NCBI GenBank assembly: GCA_016110215.1
Contig: JADWQD010000007.1
Coordinates: 1,674,001-1,738,000 of the forward strand
Length of the DNA stretch: 64,000 bases
Direction of reading: 5' to 3'
DNA from: Capronia americana
Lineage: Eukaryota; Ascomycota; Eurotiomycetes; Chaetothyriales; Herpotrichiellaceae
The notes under the pieces were generated by a model. The model was given only the letters and a program-made list of their open reading frames with translations, had not been told where the DNA came from and searched no databases. Below are positions 11,275 through 21,989 of the stretch, piece by piece (within the stretch, counting starts at the first letter, position 1; every line of letters starts with the position of its first letter). The position numbers were made by a program, and so were the translations under genes.

Positions 11275-12205
11275 TTTGGCTGGGTGGTGATAGCCGAAGA
11301 CGAGGACGTGTGGCCTGTGAGAGGGACGCTTTCTTGTGTACACTTGGGTGAAGGGGGAGGGGCTTTGGGATATTGCTTCCAATGTCTTTTTCGAAGAAGT
11401 AGCTTACTTACACTCATCCAGCGTTGGGCGCCGCGTGGAGTTTCTCATCTTTATATCCCCCTCATCCAGCACCACGATGTGCGGGGCAGGACAAAACCCC
11501 GGACGAGGGGCTGGCTGATGGCTTAGAGCCACGGCAGATCCGGGAGAAACTCAGAGAACGAGTAGCATTTCAGGCACCCGAGGCAATCGGGGAGACAGTA
11601 CGGGCCACCGTATCTCTCGTCAGTTCCTAGCATCTTAGCGCTGAGAGAGCTGAGCCTGACTCTTGCGTGTCGAATCACGAGTTTGGCCGCTTTTGACGAG
11701 CCGCCCGAGTCGGGGGAACGGATTCGTCTTTCTCTCCAATCGAGATGCCAGTTTCCCATGGGCGCGATGGTCGTTTGTTGCTTTCTCTCATCCCTGTAAT
11801 CACGTTGTGAATGGTTACAAATCCAGTAGTTCTGGGATTTGCCTTGGCATGGTTTGGATCCGTGCAGAGGGAGGGAGGATCGAGGTCACCGTTGTGCTTC
11901 GAATAAACGAGCCGGCTCCGTCTTGCTTTGCAACACCGCGTGGGTCGATGCGAGGGTTCTCCTTTGTTGACTAGTCGAACAGGAACGGTTGCTCAAAGAA
12001 GAAGTGCGACGGAGAGCAGGCGGGGTACAAGGAGCATACTAAATAGCATGTGTCTGGTGGAAGCAAGAATTCAATCCTTGATGGTGATGGGCCACTGGGC
12101 GAGCCAAGCATCAACATAACGTAAAGCAGCGTCAGGCGCTGCCACTATTGGGTACCTAGCCAGCGAGGGCACCTCCCACAGCAGGTACAGTTGCGAGCGT
12201 GGCGG
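11275..12205. other. Intergenic upstream of EthD-like gene
   Basis: About 930 bp with no supported gene. It contains the EthD-like promoter and ends at the left terminal repeat of the MITE-like element. Confidence 0.45.
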
Positions 12206-12234
12206 CGAGCCGGGTGACAAAAAAAGTGGCACAC
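12206..12234 (+). repeat. Left terminal inverted repeat of MITE-like element
   Basis: It pairs with 12444-12472 at 28 of 29 positions; the single mismatch is in the A-rich stretch. Confidence 0.85.
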
Positions 12235-12443
12235 TTTAGTGGTCAGACCAGATCACCACCAGATAGAATATACTTCAATGCCACTTTTCAACTAATCTTT
12301 ATGAGATGATGCTATATAGTGTTGGTATACACGAGTAGTGTACAGAGCCTAGAATATACCTATGCAATTCTATACAACAGCTCGCACCAAAATTTTTGAG
12401 CACCAGCGAAGAAGAACCTAGATCACTACCTGTCATTATTTTG

Positions 12444-12472
12444 GTGTGCCACTTATTTTGTCACCCGGCTCG
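12444..12472 (-). repeat. Right terminal inverted repeat of MITE-like element
   Basis: It is the reverse complement of 12206-12234 with one mismatch, and is followed directly by GCGG, which also precedes the left end. Confidence 0.85.
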
Positions 12473-12626
12473 GCGGCTGCTGTGGCTGCAGTTGTGGCGG
12501 CTGCTTATCGATAAGGGATTCGAAAGCATCGCAATTGCGGTCTCGATAGATTCTGGTGTGGCAGAAGATCGACTTTGCCGTTCTTACCACGCAATTCTAG
12601 AGATATTTTGATTTTCTACGATTATA

Positions 12627-13292
12627 ATGGTTTGTCGGATTGTGAATGGTTTTGGAATGAGAACGCACTGACTCTTTCAGGCGCCTCTACGCCAGCCGTC
12701 GTCGCGCAGTGCGCAACCCACAAAATCAATTCTCAAGAAGTCCTCAAACTACGACTCGCAGAACGCTGCAGCTCTGTCGGGCTCCCTTTTCCCTTCCTCG
12801 AAGAAAGACAAGCGTCGAATCAAACATGCCCAACTCATCAACAAGGTTACGAAGTCCAGTGAAAGAAAACCCAAGCGACGAAGGCCGAACAAGAAACTGG
12901 TAACGACCCTCGATGCATTGGCAGACGCCCTGCCACACAGCGAAGAAACTGGCAATGACGCGAGTCGTACCAAGGGTGCTACCGCAGGAGAAAGACCACA
13001 GGATCAAGTCAACATCATCAAGCGCAAGAGCATCAAATCCCGGCCTGGGGCACTGAAACGACGAGAGAATCTCGACAAAGGTGAAAGAGACAGGTTCGCC
13101 AAGAATTTGGCGCAGCTGGCTACTGCTACATCTACTTCGGCATCTGTTGGGAAGCTAGACGCGAAAGATGACGACAATGCTCCTTCGAGGACGGCTGCTG
13201 TTCCGTCGGCGAGTGAGAGATGGGCTGCTCTGAGAGGGTTCATCTCTCAGACCCTTGAGACGAAACCGGAGTTGAAAGGACTGAGGGCTTGA
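12627..13292 (+). CDS. SLX9: Ribosome biogenesis protein SLX9
   Basis: The main exon 12681-13292 encodes APLRQPSS..., then KKDKRRIKHAQLINKVTKSS, a basic stretch, LVTTLDALADALP, IKRKSIKSRPGALKRRE and a C-terminal SERWAALRGFISQTLE. This is the order and wording of fungal Slx9, a nucleolar/pre-40S factor needed for 18S rRNA processing at ITS1 and for export. The frame has an in-frame TGA just upstream and no ATG before residue 80, so an intron is needed. A 51-bp intron (12630-12680, ACTGAC branch, TTTCAG acceptor) places ATG at 12627-12629 as the whole coding part of exon 1 and gives 204 residues, normal for the family. The two-exon start is inference; the rest is clear. Confidence 0.88.
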
Positions 13293-14746
13293 GGAAAGGC
13301 GAAACCGCTTGCTCTCCTACAGCAAATTTCCGCTGGATCGCCTACTTCGACATATGAGAGATGGCCCTTCATGCTCACGAGAGGGACCAATGTCTGAACG
13401 ACGGGAAAGTCGATCCTTCCGAGGCTGTATCAAAAACAGCGCTCTTGATTTATCATGCGAGGACTGTCTCAACTTCATCTCCGCAAAGTCGCCTCTAGGG
13501 CGTCGTCCAGGTCAACAACAAGCCTATGGATATCGAGAAGGCCTCAGTCTTGATTCATTGTAGCTACCCTCCGACCGTTCGGTACTTCGACTGTCGCCCT
13601 TACCGCCCTTTTGGGTACATTCAGGCCAGAACTCTTGTAGTCTGGAGACTCTCGTGTTACTCCGGTTTCAACTTCCTGGAATGGTCGCATCTATCCAATC
13701 GGGCAGAAACACTCCAGGCGTTTGTTTCTGAATTGAACATGCACCTGTCTCACTTATGATATGCCTGGTTGTTCTCGATACAACTCGACATGCTACCGCT
13801 AAGTCGATCTGGGTCCAGACGACCGAAGGCGATAAAAAGGGTTACTGGTACCGGTTACGAGGGCCGTCAGAGGCCTATACACTATACTAGTTAGCTATCC
13901 CTGGTTGGCCGACTTTACGGAATGCTTCATGAGCGTTCTCGATACAACCCAACACGCTACCGCTGAGTCGATCTAGGTCCAGACAACGGACAGCGAGAAA
14001 CCCGGTTACTGATACCGGTTACCGGGGCCGTGAAAAGCCTCTAGACTATACCGGTCTAGCTATCTCTGGTTGGGCCATCCCTAGTTGGCCGCCTTTACCA
14101 AATTCTTTATCGGCTTTCTTTATATTCACTCGGCTGCTGGTATATCGGTCTACCTCGGTGCATTTAGAGCATATTTCTGGAGATGGCTCAAGGAGCTATC
14201 CGCAACCTTACTCTATTCCTATAGTATCAGGTATATTGCTTGGTGAGGCTTACGCCCTCCATCTTAGCGCGAATTAAGATACAACTTCAGAAGTGGGATC
14301 AGCAAATCTGCTGCTGGAAGTATGTCTACAGCTTTGGTCTATTCCTGCGCCGTCGGGCGCGTTGGTCATGAGTAGGAGTTCGCCCAGAGAGAGAATGTTT
14401 AAGGTACTCATCGGTATCAGGGGTCTAAAGCTGCCTGGCTACTCGAAGAGGGGGGAAGTGAGAACCGTATCGAATTTACGGCCTAGGGCCAAGCGACTTC
14501 ATACCCCTGAGCCAAAGTGGTGCGATCATTCAGCTGCTACCAAGTCGCGGTTGAAGTTGCGACACCTCAGCCCCTTGCGGGACACGTTTAGGGCTTGTAT
14601 GACGCAAGTGGGTTGGACTTAAGCGAAGAAAGACAGAATCTCACGCTTCATCACAACTGTTTCTGAGGGTGACCAGTTCTTCATAGTTTACCATTCCTTC
14701 GCTCCTGTTCGTGGATCAGGCATTCTCAAGGTAGCTTGGCACCAAC
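13293..14746. other. Gene-poor, repeat-bearing region between SLX9 and amidohydrolase gene
   Basis: About 1.45 kb without a convincing gene. It contains the tandem repeat described separately and flanking low-complexity sequence. A 109-codon frame at 14293-14622 has no recognisable domain and probably reflects transposon debris. Confidence 0.5.
13771..14114. repeat. Two-copy tandem direct repeat, about 164 and 180 bp
   Basis: Copy 1 (13771-13934) and copy 2 (13935-14114) both begin GTTCTCGATACAAC, share a GGTTACTG.TACCGGTTAC core and end in a similar CTTTAC...GC tail. Copy 2 carries an extra approximately 16 bp caused by a local duplication of a TGGTTGG-type string. Most differences between copies are C/T or G/A transitions, the pattern expected from repeat-induced point mutation in ascomycetes. 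This is probably the remnant of a transposon end or LTR-like unit. Confidence 0.75.
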
Positions 14747-15730
14747 ATGGCACCAACAGGCTGGCTCGACGTCCACACACATTTCTTCCCACCTATGACA
14801 GATGAACAGGCTGAAGAACTGGCTCAAAACATGCAGAACGAGAACTTCATGGTCACGGCAGCCTCACTACATTGGACGGCGGAGAAAGTCATGGAATACA
14901 ACAACAGCGCTGGGGTGCAAATGTCCCTGCTCAGTTACATACCAACCCAACACGAGAAGCTCCGAGCAGCAAACGACCTGGGTCACGAGATTGTAAAGAA
15001 ATATCCAGACCGTTTTGGGCAGTTGCTTTCCCTACCTACTGACGATGCTGATGCCTGCTTTGCAGAGATCAAGAAGGGTGGTCAATGGGATCTCCGACCT
15101 GATGGCTACTCCACATGCACAGTGTACAATGGGGTGCCTCTCAGCGATCCGAGACTTGACATGGTCTGGGAGCTCCTTGATCAGGAACGGGCGGTTGTGC
15201 ATGTCCATCCAAATGCATATGCGCCTGGGACACATGGGAGACCCAGTCCACTCATCGAGGTGGCATTCGATACAGCCAGGATCGCTACCGACATGCTCTA
15301 CAAGGGGGTCTTCCGACGGTTTCCAAAAATCAATTTCATCTTCGGCCATAGCGGAGGAGCGCTCCCCGCCCTGTCTGGGCGAATCAGTCTTCTGGGGACG
15401 GAATCGTGGGTTCCAAACCCGCAGAAACTGACTCGTATTGAGATTGACAAGCAGCTATCCAGCCTTTACGTCGACACAGCTGCGACTGCGAAGACAGGGT
15501 TGGCTCCTGCTGCCAACATGGTAGGCATCGGTCATTGCGTGTACGGATCAGACTGCGGTGTGCCTTGCTCAACTTCGCACACTATGAATGAGAACAAGAG
15601 AGATGTCGAGGCCTTCGAAAAGAAGCAAGGTGTATCGCCAGGCACTATCGCGAACAACACCTGGAAGCTCTTCCCTGCGGCAGCAAAGCGAGCAGAGCAA
15701 GGCGGCCAACTGGCTGACGAGATTCCCTGA
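14747..15730 (+). CDS. Amidohydrolase-2 family decarboxylase-like protein (ACMSD / 6-methylsalicylate decarboxylase type)
   Basis: Single exon, 327 residues, the normal length for this family. It starts WLDVHTHFF, with metal-binding His10 and His12. It continues with VVHVHPNAY (another candidate metal ligand), FGHSGGALP around residue 205 and YGSDCGVP near 265, where the metal-ligating Asp is expected. Family members are TIM-barrel, Zn/Mn-dependent non-oxidative decarboxylases or hydrolases acting on small aromatic or unsaturated acids, such as ACMSD, gamma-resorcylate decarboxylase and 6-methylsalicylate decarboxylase. The exact substrate is unknown. It converges with an aldo-keto reductase gene 56 bp away. 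No secretion signal is seen, so it is likely cytosolic. Confidence 0.9.
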   Translation: MAPTGWLDVHTHFFPPMTDEQAEELAQNMQNENFMVTAASLHWTAEKVMEYNNSAGVQMSLLSYIPTQHEKLRAANDLGHEIVKKYPDRFGQLLSLPTDDADACFAEIKKGGQWDLRPDGYSTCTVYNGVPLSDPRLDMVWELLDQERAVVHVHPNAYAPGTHGRPSPLIEVAFDTARIATDMLYKGVFRRFPKINFIFGHSGGALPALSGRISLLGTESWVPNPQKLTRIEIDKQLSSLYVDTAATAKTGLAPAANMVGIGHCVYGSDCGVPCSTSHTMNENKRDVEAFEKKQGVSPGTIANNTWKLFPAAAKRAEQGGQLADEIP

Positions 15731-15786
15731 GACACCAGCCCGACTATATATGGATGGATTGGTGCTTCAGACCACCCGCTCCCTTA

Positions 15787-16797
15787 TCAGCTTCTATCAT
15801 CTGCAGCAAATATATCATTCCACCGACCCCTGAAGTGTTTCGCAGATCCAACTTCGCTGATCAAAGCTACCTCGTCTTTGGATAATGAGGCGCTCAGTGC
15901 GAGCAGATGATCTTTCATGCGCTCCTTTTGTGTCGACGTCGTCACCACGGCGATTCCTTGCTGCAAAGCCCATCGGATTAGCACAACAGCGGTACTTACA
16001 CCATGCTTGTGTGCTATCGTCTCCAGGACGTCGTCCAGAGGCCCCGGGTTGGCTCTCACGATTGGCGACAGGGGTGAGAAGGCAAAAGTCGAAATTCCTC
16101 GTTCGCGCTGAAACCGTTGGAGATCTACGCGTTGAAGGTAAGGATTCAACTCGATTTGGTTGCAAGCCGGCTTTATCCTTGCGGTCTTCAATATCGTCTC
16201 GATGTGCTGTTTGGTGAAGTTGGAGACACCTATGGCGCCAACCTTTCCGGAGTCAAAGATCCCCTCGAGCTCGCTCCATGCCGTTTGCAGCTGCTCCTCA
16301 GACTTTGCAAAGTAAGGGTGATGCAGCAGGTACAAGTCGACATAGTCGGCCCCGAGGTTTTGCAAGGTTCGGTCGAACGCAGCTTGAATGTTGGACGTGG
16401 TGAAAGCTTGAATTTCGGTCAATTGCCTGACTTGAGCAATCTGGCCAGACGCCTACCTTTCGCGGTGATGTACAGCTGTGATGCAGGGATTCCGGACTGC
16501 TTGATCGCTTCTCCTACTTCTTTCTCCGTATTGTACACTGCCAGTCGTCAGATCTTGGACCACCGGATACACGCGCAGTACTCACATTCGGCAGTGTCGA
16601 GATGGCGATATCCCGACTGGAGAGCCTCCTTTACGATCTCAACCAGATCGTTATTGAGCGTGCCCAGTTTCTCTTTACGCCACGTTGACCCTGTCCCGAA
16701 TGCCAGCTGGCATGCCGTCAGCTTGGAATCACTACTTGGGGAATTAAATGCTTACCAGGAAAGGACCGTCCAGCTCCTTCTTCTTGTGGCCCGTCAT
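15787..16797 (-). CDS. Aldo-keto reductase
   Basis: Four exons (16756-16797, 16586-16706, 16457-16537, 15787-16406) joined by introns of 49, 48 and 50 bp give 287 residues. Splicing yields FGTGSTW, GYRHLDTAELYNTEKEVGEAI, YITAK and DYVDLYLLHHP. These supply the AKR tetrad Asp, Tyr, Lys and His, although the Tyr follows LYN rather than the usual position wording. Further marks are VGAIGVSNF, CNQIELNPYLQ and the C-terminal AVVTTSTQKERMKDH, the NADPH-binding end. It should reduce carbonyls with NAD(P)H in the cytosol. The last intron was chosen because a shorter alternative (26 bp) is not credible. The substrate is unknown. Confidence 0.9.
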
Positions 16798-17764
16798 TCT
16801 TCAGTCTCGGATCCGTTAGCCCTGTTTTTCTCCCTTTTCGAGTGCGGCACCGCTGCTGATAAACGTTTCCAATGGCTGTATAGAGAGATTCACAGAGCTG
16901 GGTGAAAGACGGGACGCACTTCTACCTCGCTACAAAGGTGTGATCCACTACTATTTCCTGATTACTCTTCATCCAGTCCGTCTCCCCGCGAACCAGAAAC
17001 AATTTTATTGGACCTCTGCTGGCTTGCAGACTACGACAATCGCGCATATACGTGGGCGCTAACGTCTCTGGTACTTCCATGTTGGTGTGCCGTTGCTTGT
17101 GGTTGATTTGACTGGATGGGGCGATACTCGGCAACATGTTCACCATCCAATGTCAGCTCCTATTACTATTCAACTATCCGACTTGTGGATGCTTTAGTCA
17201 GGACCAGTCTGCGATCCCTGAGATCGAAAGGACGTTCCGTTTTCGCCTCTACTAAAAGACTCGGAGGTGTTCCATCAATCACCTTGCGTCTTTGCTGTGT
17301 GAAGTGCCTCCCGAACCTCTCCCACCCAACACGCCTCGAAGCGTGGATGCCTCTCGGCATTTGATCTCAGGTTACACTTGGAGACCGTCTTTGTCTCATG
17401 TTGATCGTGGTGCATATGGTCATCAAAGTCTGGGGCTGGTTTCGACTCCACCAATACCAATGAATTCAATCCCCCCTTGCTTGAAGAGTGTCAATATCAT
17501 CATACCGCTTCCGCTAATCCGATGCAGACCACCCATGAACAGATGAGCGGGAGGTTCCGAGGTTGGTCTATTTTGACGACAGTCTGAGTCTTGCCTTGCT
17601 TGGTCATCGTCACAGGCAGTTGCCGAATGGACCAGACCAGCAGTCAGATGTAGACCCTGCGATATCGCATATAAGAGAGCGATAGACCAAGCAGTTGTTG
17701 ACTGTCATATCGAGCAGACTCGATATTGCAATACCGGAGATTCTACTGCATTCCACGCCTCATC
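16798..17764. other. Divergent intergenic region, AKR and NmrA-like genes
   Basis: This 967-bp stretch lies between diverging starts and should hold both promoters. No gene, RNA or repeat is supported. Confidence 0.45.
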
Positions 17765-18724
17765 ATGTTCAAGTCCATCCTCCTGATTGGTGCCACGCGC
17801 GTCGGCGGCTTTGGTGACTACGTCGCTCAGGAGCTTGCCAAAGATCCGAGCGGCTTCACTCGCATAGCCTTCTTCAACAACACCTCAAGACCGGCAGATA
17901 GTTCGAAGAAGGCCAGCATCCGAGACCTCCAGGCGCAGGGATTCGAGATTGTCGAGGCAGCCGACTATGCTTCCCCGGAACCGTATAAAGGCTTCGACTG
18001 TGTTTTGATCTTCCTGGGGAACCACGGCTTGCACTTGCAACCGACTATTATCGACGCCGCCATCCAGGCCGGAGTCCGCCACTTCTACCCGAGCGAGTAC
18101 GGCGCCGATGTCACAGTAGGCCAGAACTGGACACAGCGCTACTACAAGTACAAGGTGGAGACTCGAGAGCATCTCGAGACAAGAGCTCGGGACGTCCCCG
18201 ATCTTGGCTGGACATTGTATCTGCTCGGTCGCTTGACAGAATGGTCTGCCATCTCACACTTTGGCTTCGACAACAAAAATGCCACAGCCAAGATCTACGG
18301 CACAGCCGCAGGACGACAAAGCCTCGTCAGCGCGGTCGACAGCGCAAAGTACCTGGTAGAGACATTGAGAGAACCACTCTCCGACGCCGCCAAAGGCAAC
18401 CAACGAACCTATCGCATTTCCGGTAGCAATCCGACGTACGGCGAAATCTTCGAGATCCTGGAACGTGTGACTGGCAAGAAGTACGAGGTGACGTACCTGC
18501 CCGTCGAGAGCGCCATAGAAGAGGAGAAACAAGCACAGAAGGCTGGTGATGTGGATGCCGAGCTGTCGGCGAGTCATAAGTTGATTCAAGGAAGAGAGGG
18601 CACGCTTCTGCCGAAACCGTGGGATAATGATCGGTTTCCGAATATTCATCCCAAGGGGGTGGAAGAAACGCTTCGCGAGGCCTTTACGTCCGAGAGGCGG
18701 AAGAAGGCGTACGGCTTCGATTGA
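17765..18724 (+). CDS. NmrA-like / isoflavone-reductase-like NAD(P)-binding protein
   Basis: Single exon of 319 residues from ATG 17765. Thirteen further codons upstream are open but lack an ATG. The N-terminus KSILLIGATRVGGFGDYVAQEL is a Rossmann nucleotide-binding turn of the atypical SDR (NmrA/PCBER) type. DCVLIFLGNHG, VRHFYPSEYGAD and YYKYKVETREHLE follow, where the Lys/Tyr-like positions of this family lie. The protein probably binds NADP(H), either as a reductase or as a redox sensor related to NmrA. The C-terminus overlaps the first unit of a 50-bp tandem repeat. Cytosolic location is assumed. A P450 lies about 1.3 kb downstream on the same strand. Confidence 0.88.
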   Translation: MFKSILLIGATRVGGFGDYVAQELAKDPSGFTRIAFFNNTSRPADSSKKASIRDLQAQGFEIVEAADYASPEPYKGFDCVLIFLGNHGLHLQPTIIDAAIQAGVRHFYPSEYGADVTVGQNWTQRYYKYKVETREHLETRARDVPDLGWTLYLLGRLTEWSAISHFGFDNKNATAKIYGTAAGRQSLVSAVDSAKYLVETLREPLSDAAKGNQRTYRISGSNPTYGEIFEILERVTGKKYEVTYLPVESAIEEEKQAQKAGDVDAELSASHKLIQGREGTLLPKPWDNDRFPNIHPKGVEETLREAFTSERRKKAYGFD

Positions 18725-18855
18725 TCCGGAGGTGGGAATATATGAATGATAGTGGTGGCGTATGGCTTTCGTTGAGGCCACAGTTGGAACTTTGAATGAT
18801 ACTGGTGGCATGTGGCTTCGATTGATGCTGATGGGGGATCTATGAACGATGCTGC
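18706..18855. repeat. Three-unit 50-bp tandem repeat over the NmrA-like stop codon
   Basis: Units lie at 18706-18755, 18756-18805 and 18806-18855, each exactly 50 bp. Each holds a GGC(T/A)TCGTTGA/GGCTTCGATTGAT-like part followed by TGAATGATA.TGG (or TGAACGATGCTGC in the last). Unit 1 contains the last codons and the stop codon of the upstream gene, so the array grew out of coding sequence. Confidence 0.8.
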
Positions 18856-20073
18856 TATCGGAATGGTCAAGGATCTCCTTGCACAAATTGTTCTAGGCTG
18901 TGAGAGTGATCGCCGTAGCGCCCAGACAGCCCGATTCATTGCCTTGGAGCCATAGAATATCATCTCACACTATCAGATTTAGCTTCAACTTCAGGAGATC
19001 CTTTTCCACAATCTCCTCCGTCCCCAGGCCAGGTCAGTCTCCCGCGAACGTGCATGTTATTAGAAAACGAAGCCAATCAGACGGAGTCAGAGTATGTACA
19101 ACAGTAATTGACAGATGTCTGTATTGTTCCCCTGCCTGCCTCGATCTATTCAAGCATTGGGTATGTATCACAACATTGGTGCCCATTGCCCGAGTGAGCA
19201 AGGAGCAAGGAGCAAGGAATGCGTACCCGCCTCCCCCCAACCCGTAAGCTTAAGGCCTGCGGTTCACGTCCCGGAGATAATTAAGAGCTCAAGAACTGGA
19301 CGTGGTGATCGAACGATTCCCTATCTTGGAGGGCCTGCAAGGACGCGTTCAATGCAGGGGGCTACTCTTTGGTTCTTTACAAACATAGAAGTATTCCGGA
19401 CTCTTTTCTCGTACTCATAATCCTCGGGCCTAAATGCCTGTAGTCGTCATGTCACCATCCGCCACCGGACGCCCCGCGTCTCGGTTTCGCGTATTGATTC
19501 TCCGATCCTGGGCGCCTGGATCTGATCTTTCCTTTCCATCTCGCTGTACTCCGACCAATTCAGATCGAATCCTGGCCGACCTGAACACGAGAGCAGCTGC
19601 GAGAATATGATGCTCCCGTGGTGCTTCCACGGGTCTCATACGAGGAGTTGCTCCGTGCAGCGAGCGCGCGATGCGTCTGGGGTGCATTTGCCCACCTGAG
19701 ATAACCCTCAGCCTAATCGAGGAATTTTTCAGGCCTGCTGCAATCCCATGGTAAGCATTCAGGCCCCTCGAGGTCTTGGTGAGATCGTCGCTTGGTGGGT
19801 TGATTATGTCACTGGACGCCACGGCAGTAAACGCTTCTCCAGCAATTGGTCAATCGCGAAGTGAAGCTGACATCCAGGAACGTCGAGACAAGGTCGCAGG
19901 AAGCTATTGGTATCGATTAGATATACCGTTCGGTCTTCGAACACGAAGGCAACACGGCGAGGGAATGGAGCACGAAAGTGTTAATAAGGGTTTGATGTTC
20001 ACGCTTGGACAGAAAATTCTTGCGAGACTCGAGCAGTGTACTTCCTTGGTCTTCTCTGGAGAACCGGCACACC
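18856..20073. other. Intergenic upstream of cytochrome P450 gene
   Basis: About 1.2 kb with no supported gene. A short AAGGAGC repeat is near 19200. No tRNA fold could be built. Confidence 0.45.
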
Positions 20074-21989
20074 ATGTTCTGGCTCATCCTCGTTGCCGTC
20101 GTTCTCGTGGTTCTATACTCAGTGTCCGAACGTGGATCCCAATGGCCAGACGGTCCTCGCGGCATACCTTTCATCGGCACCCTGCCCGATAAGAAGACCA
20201 AGCTCTATCAAATGCTGGCCAACTTGGTACCGAGATATGGGGACTTCTTTTCCTTGAAGCTGGGCCGGTCCAAAGTGATTGTCTTGAGCAGTCCGGCGGC
20301 TGTCAATGAACTCATGGTCAAGCGCGGAGGGAAGTACGCCTCTCGTCCTTCGACATCATCGCAAGCCAAGATCATCGGCCAGGGCAGGCTGATCACGATG
20401 GAATATGGCGACGAGTTCAGGGTACGCGCTCCTTCGTCTGTGATTCTCTTGACCATACTGAGCCTGTCTAATCTGACTTTGCGGCTCGCTTTCAGAAACA
20501 CCGTAAGCTCATCCACAGTCTCCTCGGCATGCAGAACGCAAAGATCTTTCTGCCGTATCAGGAGTACGAGAGTCGACAGACGCTGAGACATCTGCTGGAG
20601 GATCCCGACTCCTTCTTCACCGAGATGGCCCGCTACTCGACCAGCGTGACCTTCAGTCTGTTGTAAGTGGTCTGGCCAATGTCCCGCTTGTCGACCCCAT
20701 CACTTACCGTGCCCCTAGACTTGGCGCCCGGTTTGGCAGCAATGACGCGAAGACACCGGAGGCAATGCGGCGTGTGTTTCAAGACATGTTCAACAGTGCG
20801 TGTCCCAACTAGAAAAAGCTGACTATGGCATGCATAAACTGACGCATCACCAGAGCTGCGCCCGGGCTACTGGTGGGCCGACTGGATCCCCGGCCTGAAC
20901 TACCTCCCCGACGGTCTCGCGCCGTGGAGAGCCGAAGCACGCCGGACGTTTGAGAACATGACAGAATTCTGGTCCGTCTTCTTCGACGCCATTGTCGACC
21001 GCATGCACAAGGGCGACCCGCCGGACTGTTTCCTCACCCGCTTCCTGGAAAGCCCCGAGGTGGTCAACTTCTCCAACATCGACCGACGCGCCATCCTGTC
21101 GGAACTCCTCTCCGCGGGCTCCGAGACCACGGCGACGGCGCTGCAGTGGTTCTTCAAAGCCGCCGTGGTATATCCCGACTTCGTCAAGTCCGCGCAAGAG
21201 GAACTAGACCGAGTCGTGGGGCCAGCTCGTCTGCCCGGCTGGGAAGATCGGTCAAACCTGCCCTATCTCGCGGCCACCGTGGAGGAGCTGCATCGATGGT
21301 CGTCCGTCGCACCCGTGGCCGTGTTCCACGCCACCACGGAACGCGACAGCTACCGCGACAAGACCATCCCCGCGGGCACCACCGTCATCAACAACTTCTA
21401 CGCCGTCCATCACAACGACGAATACTACCGCCACCACAACAGGTTCATGCCCGAACGGTTCCTCTCCGACAAAGACCCCCGGTACATGCCCGGGCTGAGA
21501 CACGCGCCCGTCCACTATGGCTTCGGCGCTGGGAGGAGAGAATGCCCCGGCAAGCACGTTGCCGACGCCTCGCTGTTCATCCTCACCAGCCGCTTGTTGT
21601 GGGCGTTCGACATCAAGCTGGGTCCCAATCCGCCTCCGAGCGACGAAATCAGTAAGTTGCCATCCATGTCTCCTTATTTCCCCCCCACCTTTTAATTCCG
21701 AACGGCGTGCACTGCACGCAACACGAAGATACTACTTCGTACTAATGTGGTGTGATGTGCGTGCGTCTTAGTCGGCGGTTTCCCAGTGATCAAACCGGCC
21801 CAATTTGCGTGCAGCATCACGCCCCGCAGCGCCCGGGTCGCGGAGATGATCCGCGCAGAGGCCGCCGTGCAGGATGCGTCGTTGCGGGTCGAAGACGCGT
21901 CGCAGTATGAGGATCGGCTTTTGACGGTTCTGGAGCAGCAGCAGAGAAGCAAGGGGCGGCCCGTGGGCACGGTGTCCGCTCAGTATTGA
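20074..21989 (+). CDS. Cytochrome P450 monooxygenase
   Basis: The exons are 20074-20421, 20496-20662, 20719-20795, 20854-21651 and 21772-21989. All phases agree and give 535 residues. An N-terminal membrane anchor (FWLILVAVVLVVLYSV) is followed by WPDGPRGIPFIGTLP. The I-helix has AGSETT (285-290), the K-helix ELHR (342-345), the meander FMPERF, and the haem loop FGAGRRECPG with Cys428. The C-terminal exon supplies VIKPAQFACSITPRS. It should be an ER-bound oxygenase that needs NADPH-P450 reductase. The conserved AHN-type loops suggest small hydrophobic or secondary-metabolite substrates, but the CYP family cannot be named here. Introns are 74, 56, 58 and 120 bp. It converges with the ammonium transporter. 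Confidence 0.93.

Larger units (their letters stand above)
12206..12472. mobile_element. MITE-like element with 29-bp terminal inverted repeats
   Basis: The 29 bases at 12206-12234 and the reverse complement of 12444-12472 differ at one position only. Both begin CGAGCCGGGTGACAAAA and end AGTGGCACAC. The enclosed 209 bp is AT-rich and has no long frame. The same four bases, GCGG, flank both ends (12202-12205 and 12473-12476) and may be a target-site duplication, although four bases in a GC-rich context could be chance. Size, non-coding interior and matched ends fit a non-autonomous DNA transposon. The superfamily is not determined. It sits about 155 bp upstream of the SLX9 start codon. Confidence 0.8.

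Noticed and set aside
13771..14114. CRISPR-like array
   Set aside because: Only two long, adjacent and diverged units with no spacers; eukaryotic context.
16117..16905. 262-codon + frame over the aldo-keto reductase
   Set aside because: It is a shadow of the spliced minus-strand gene.
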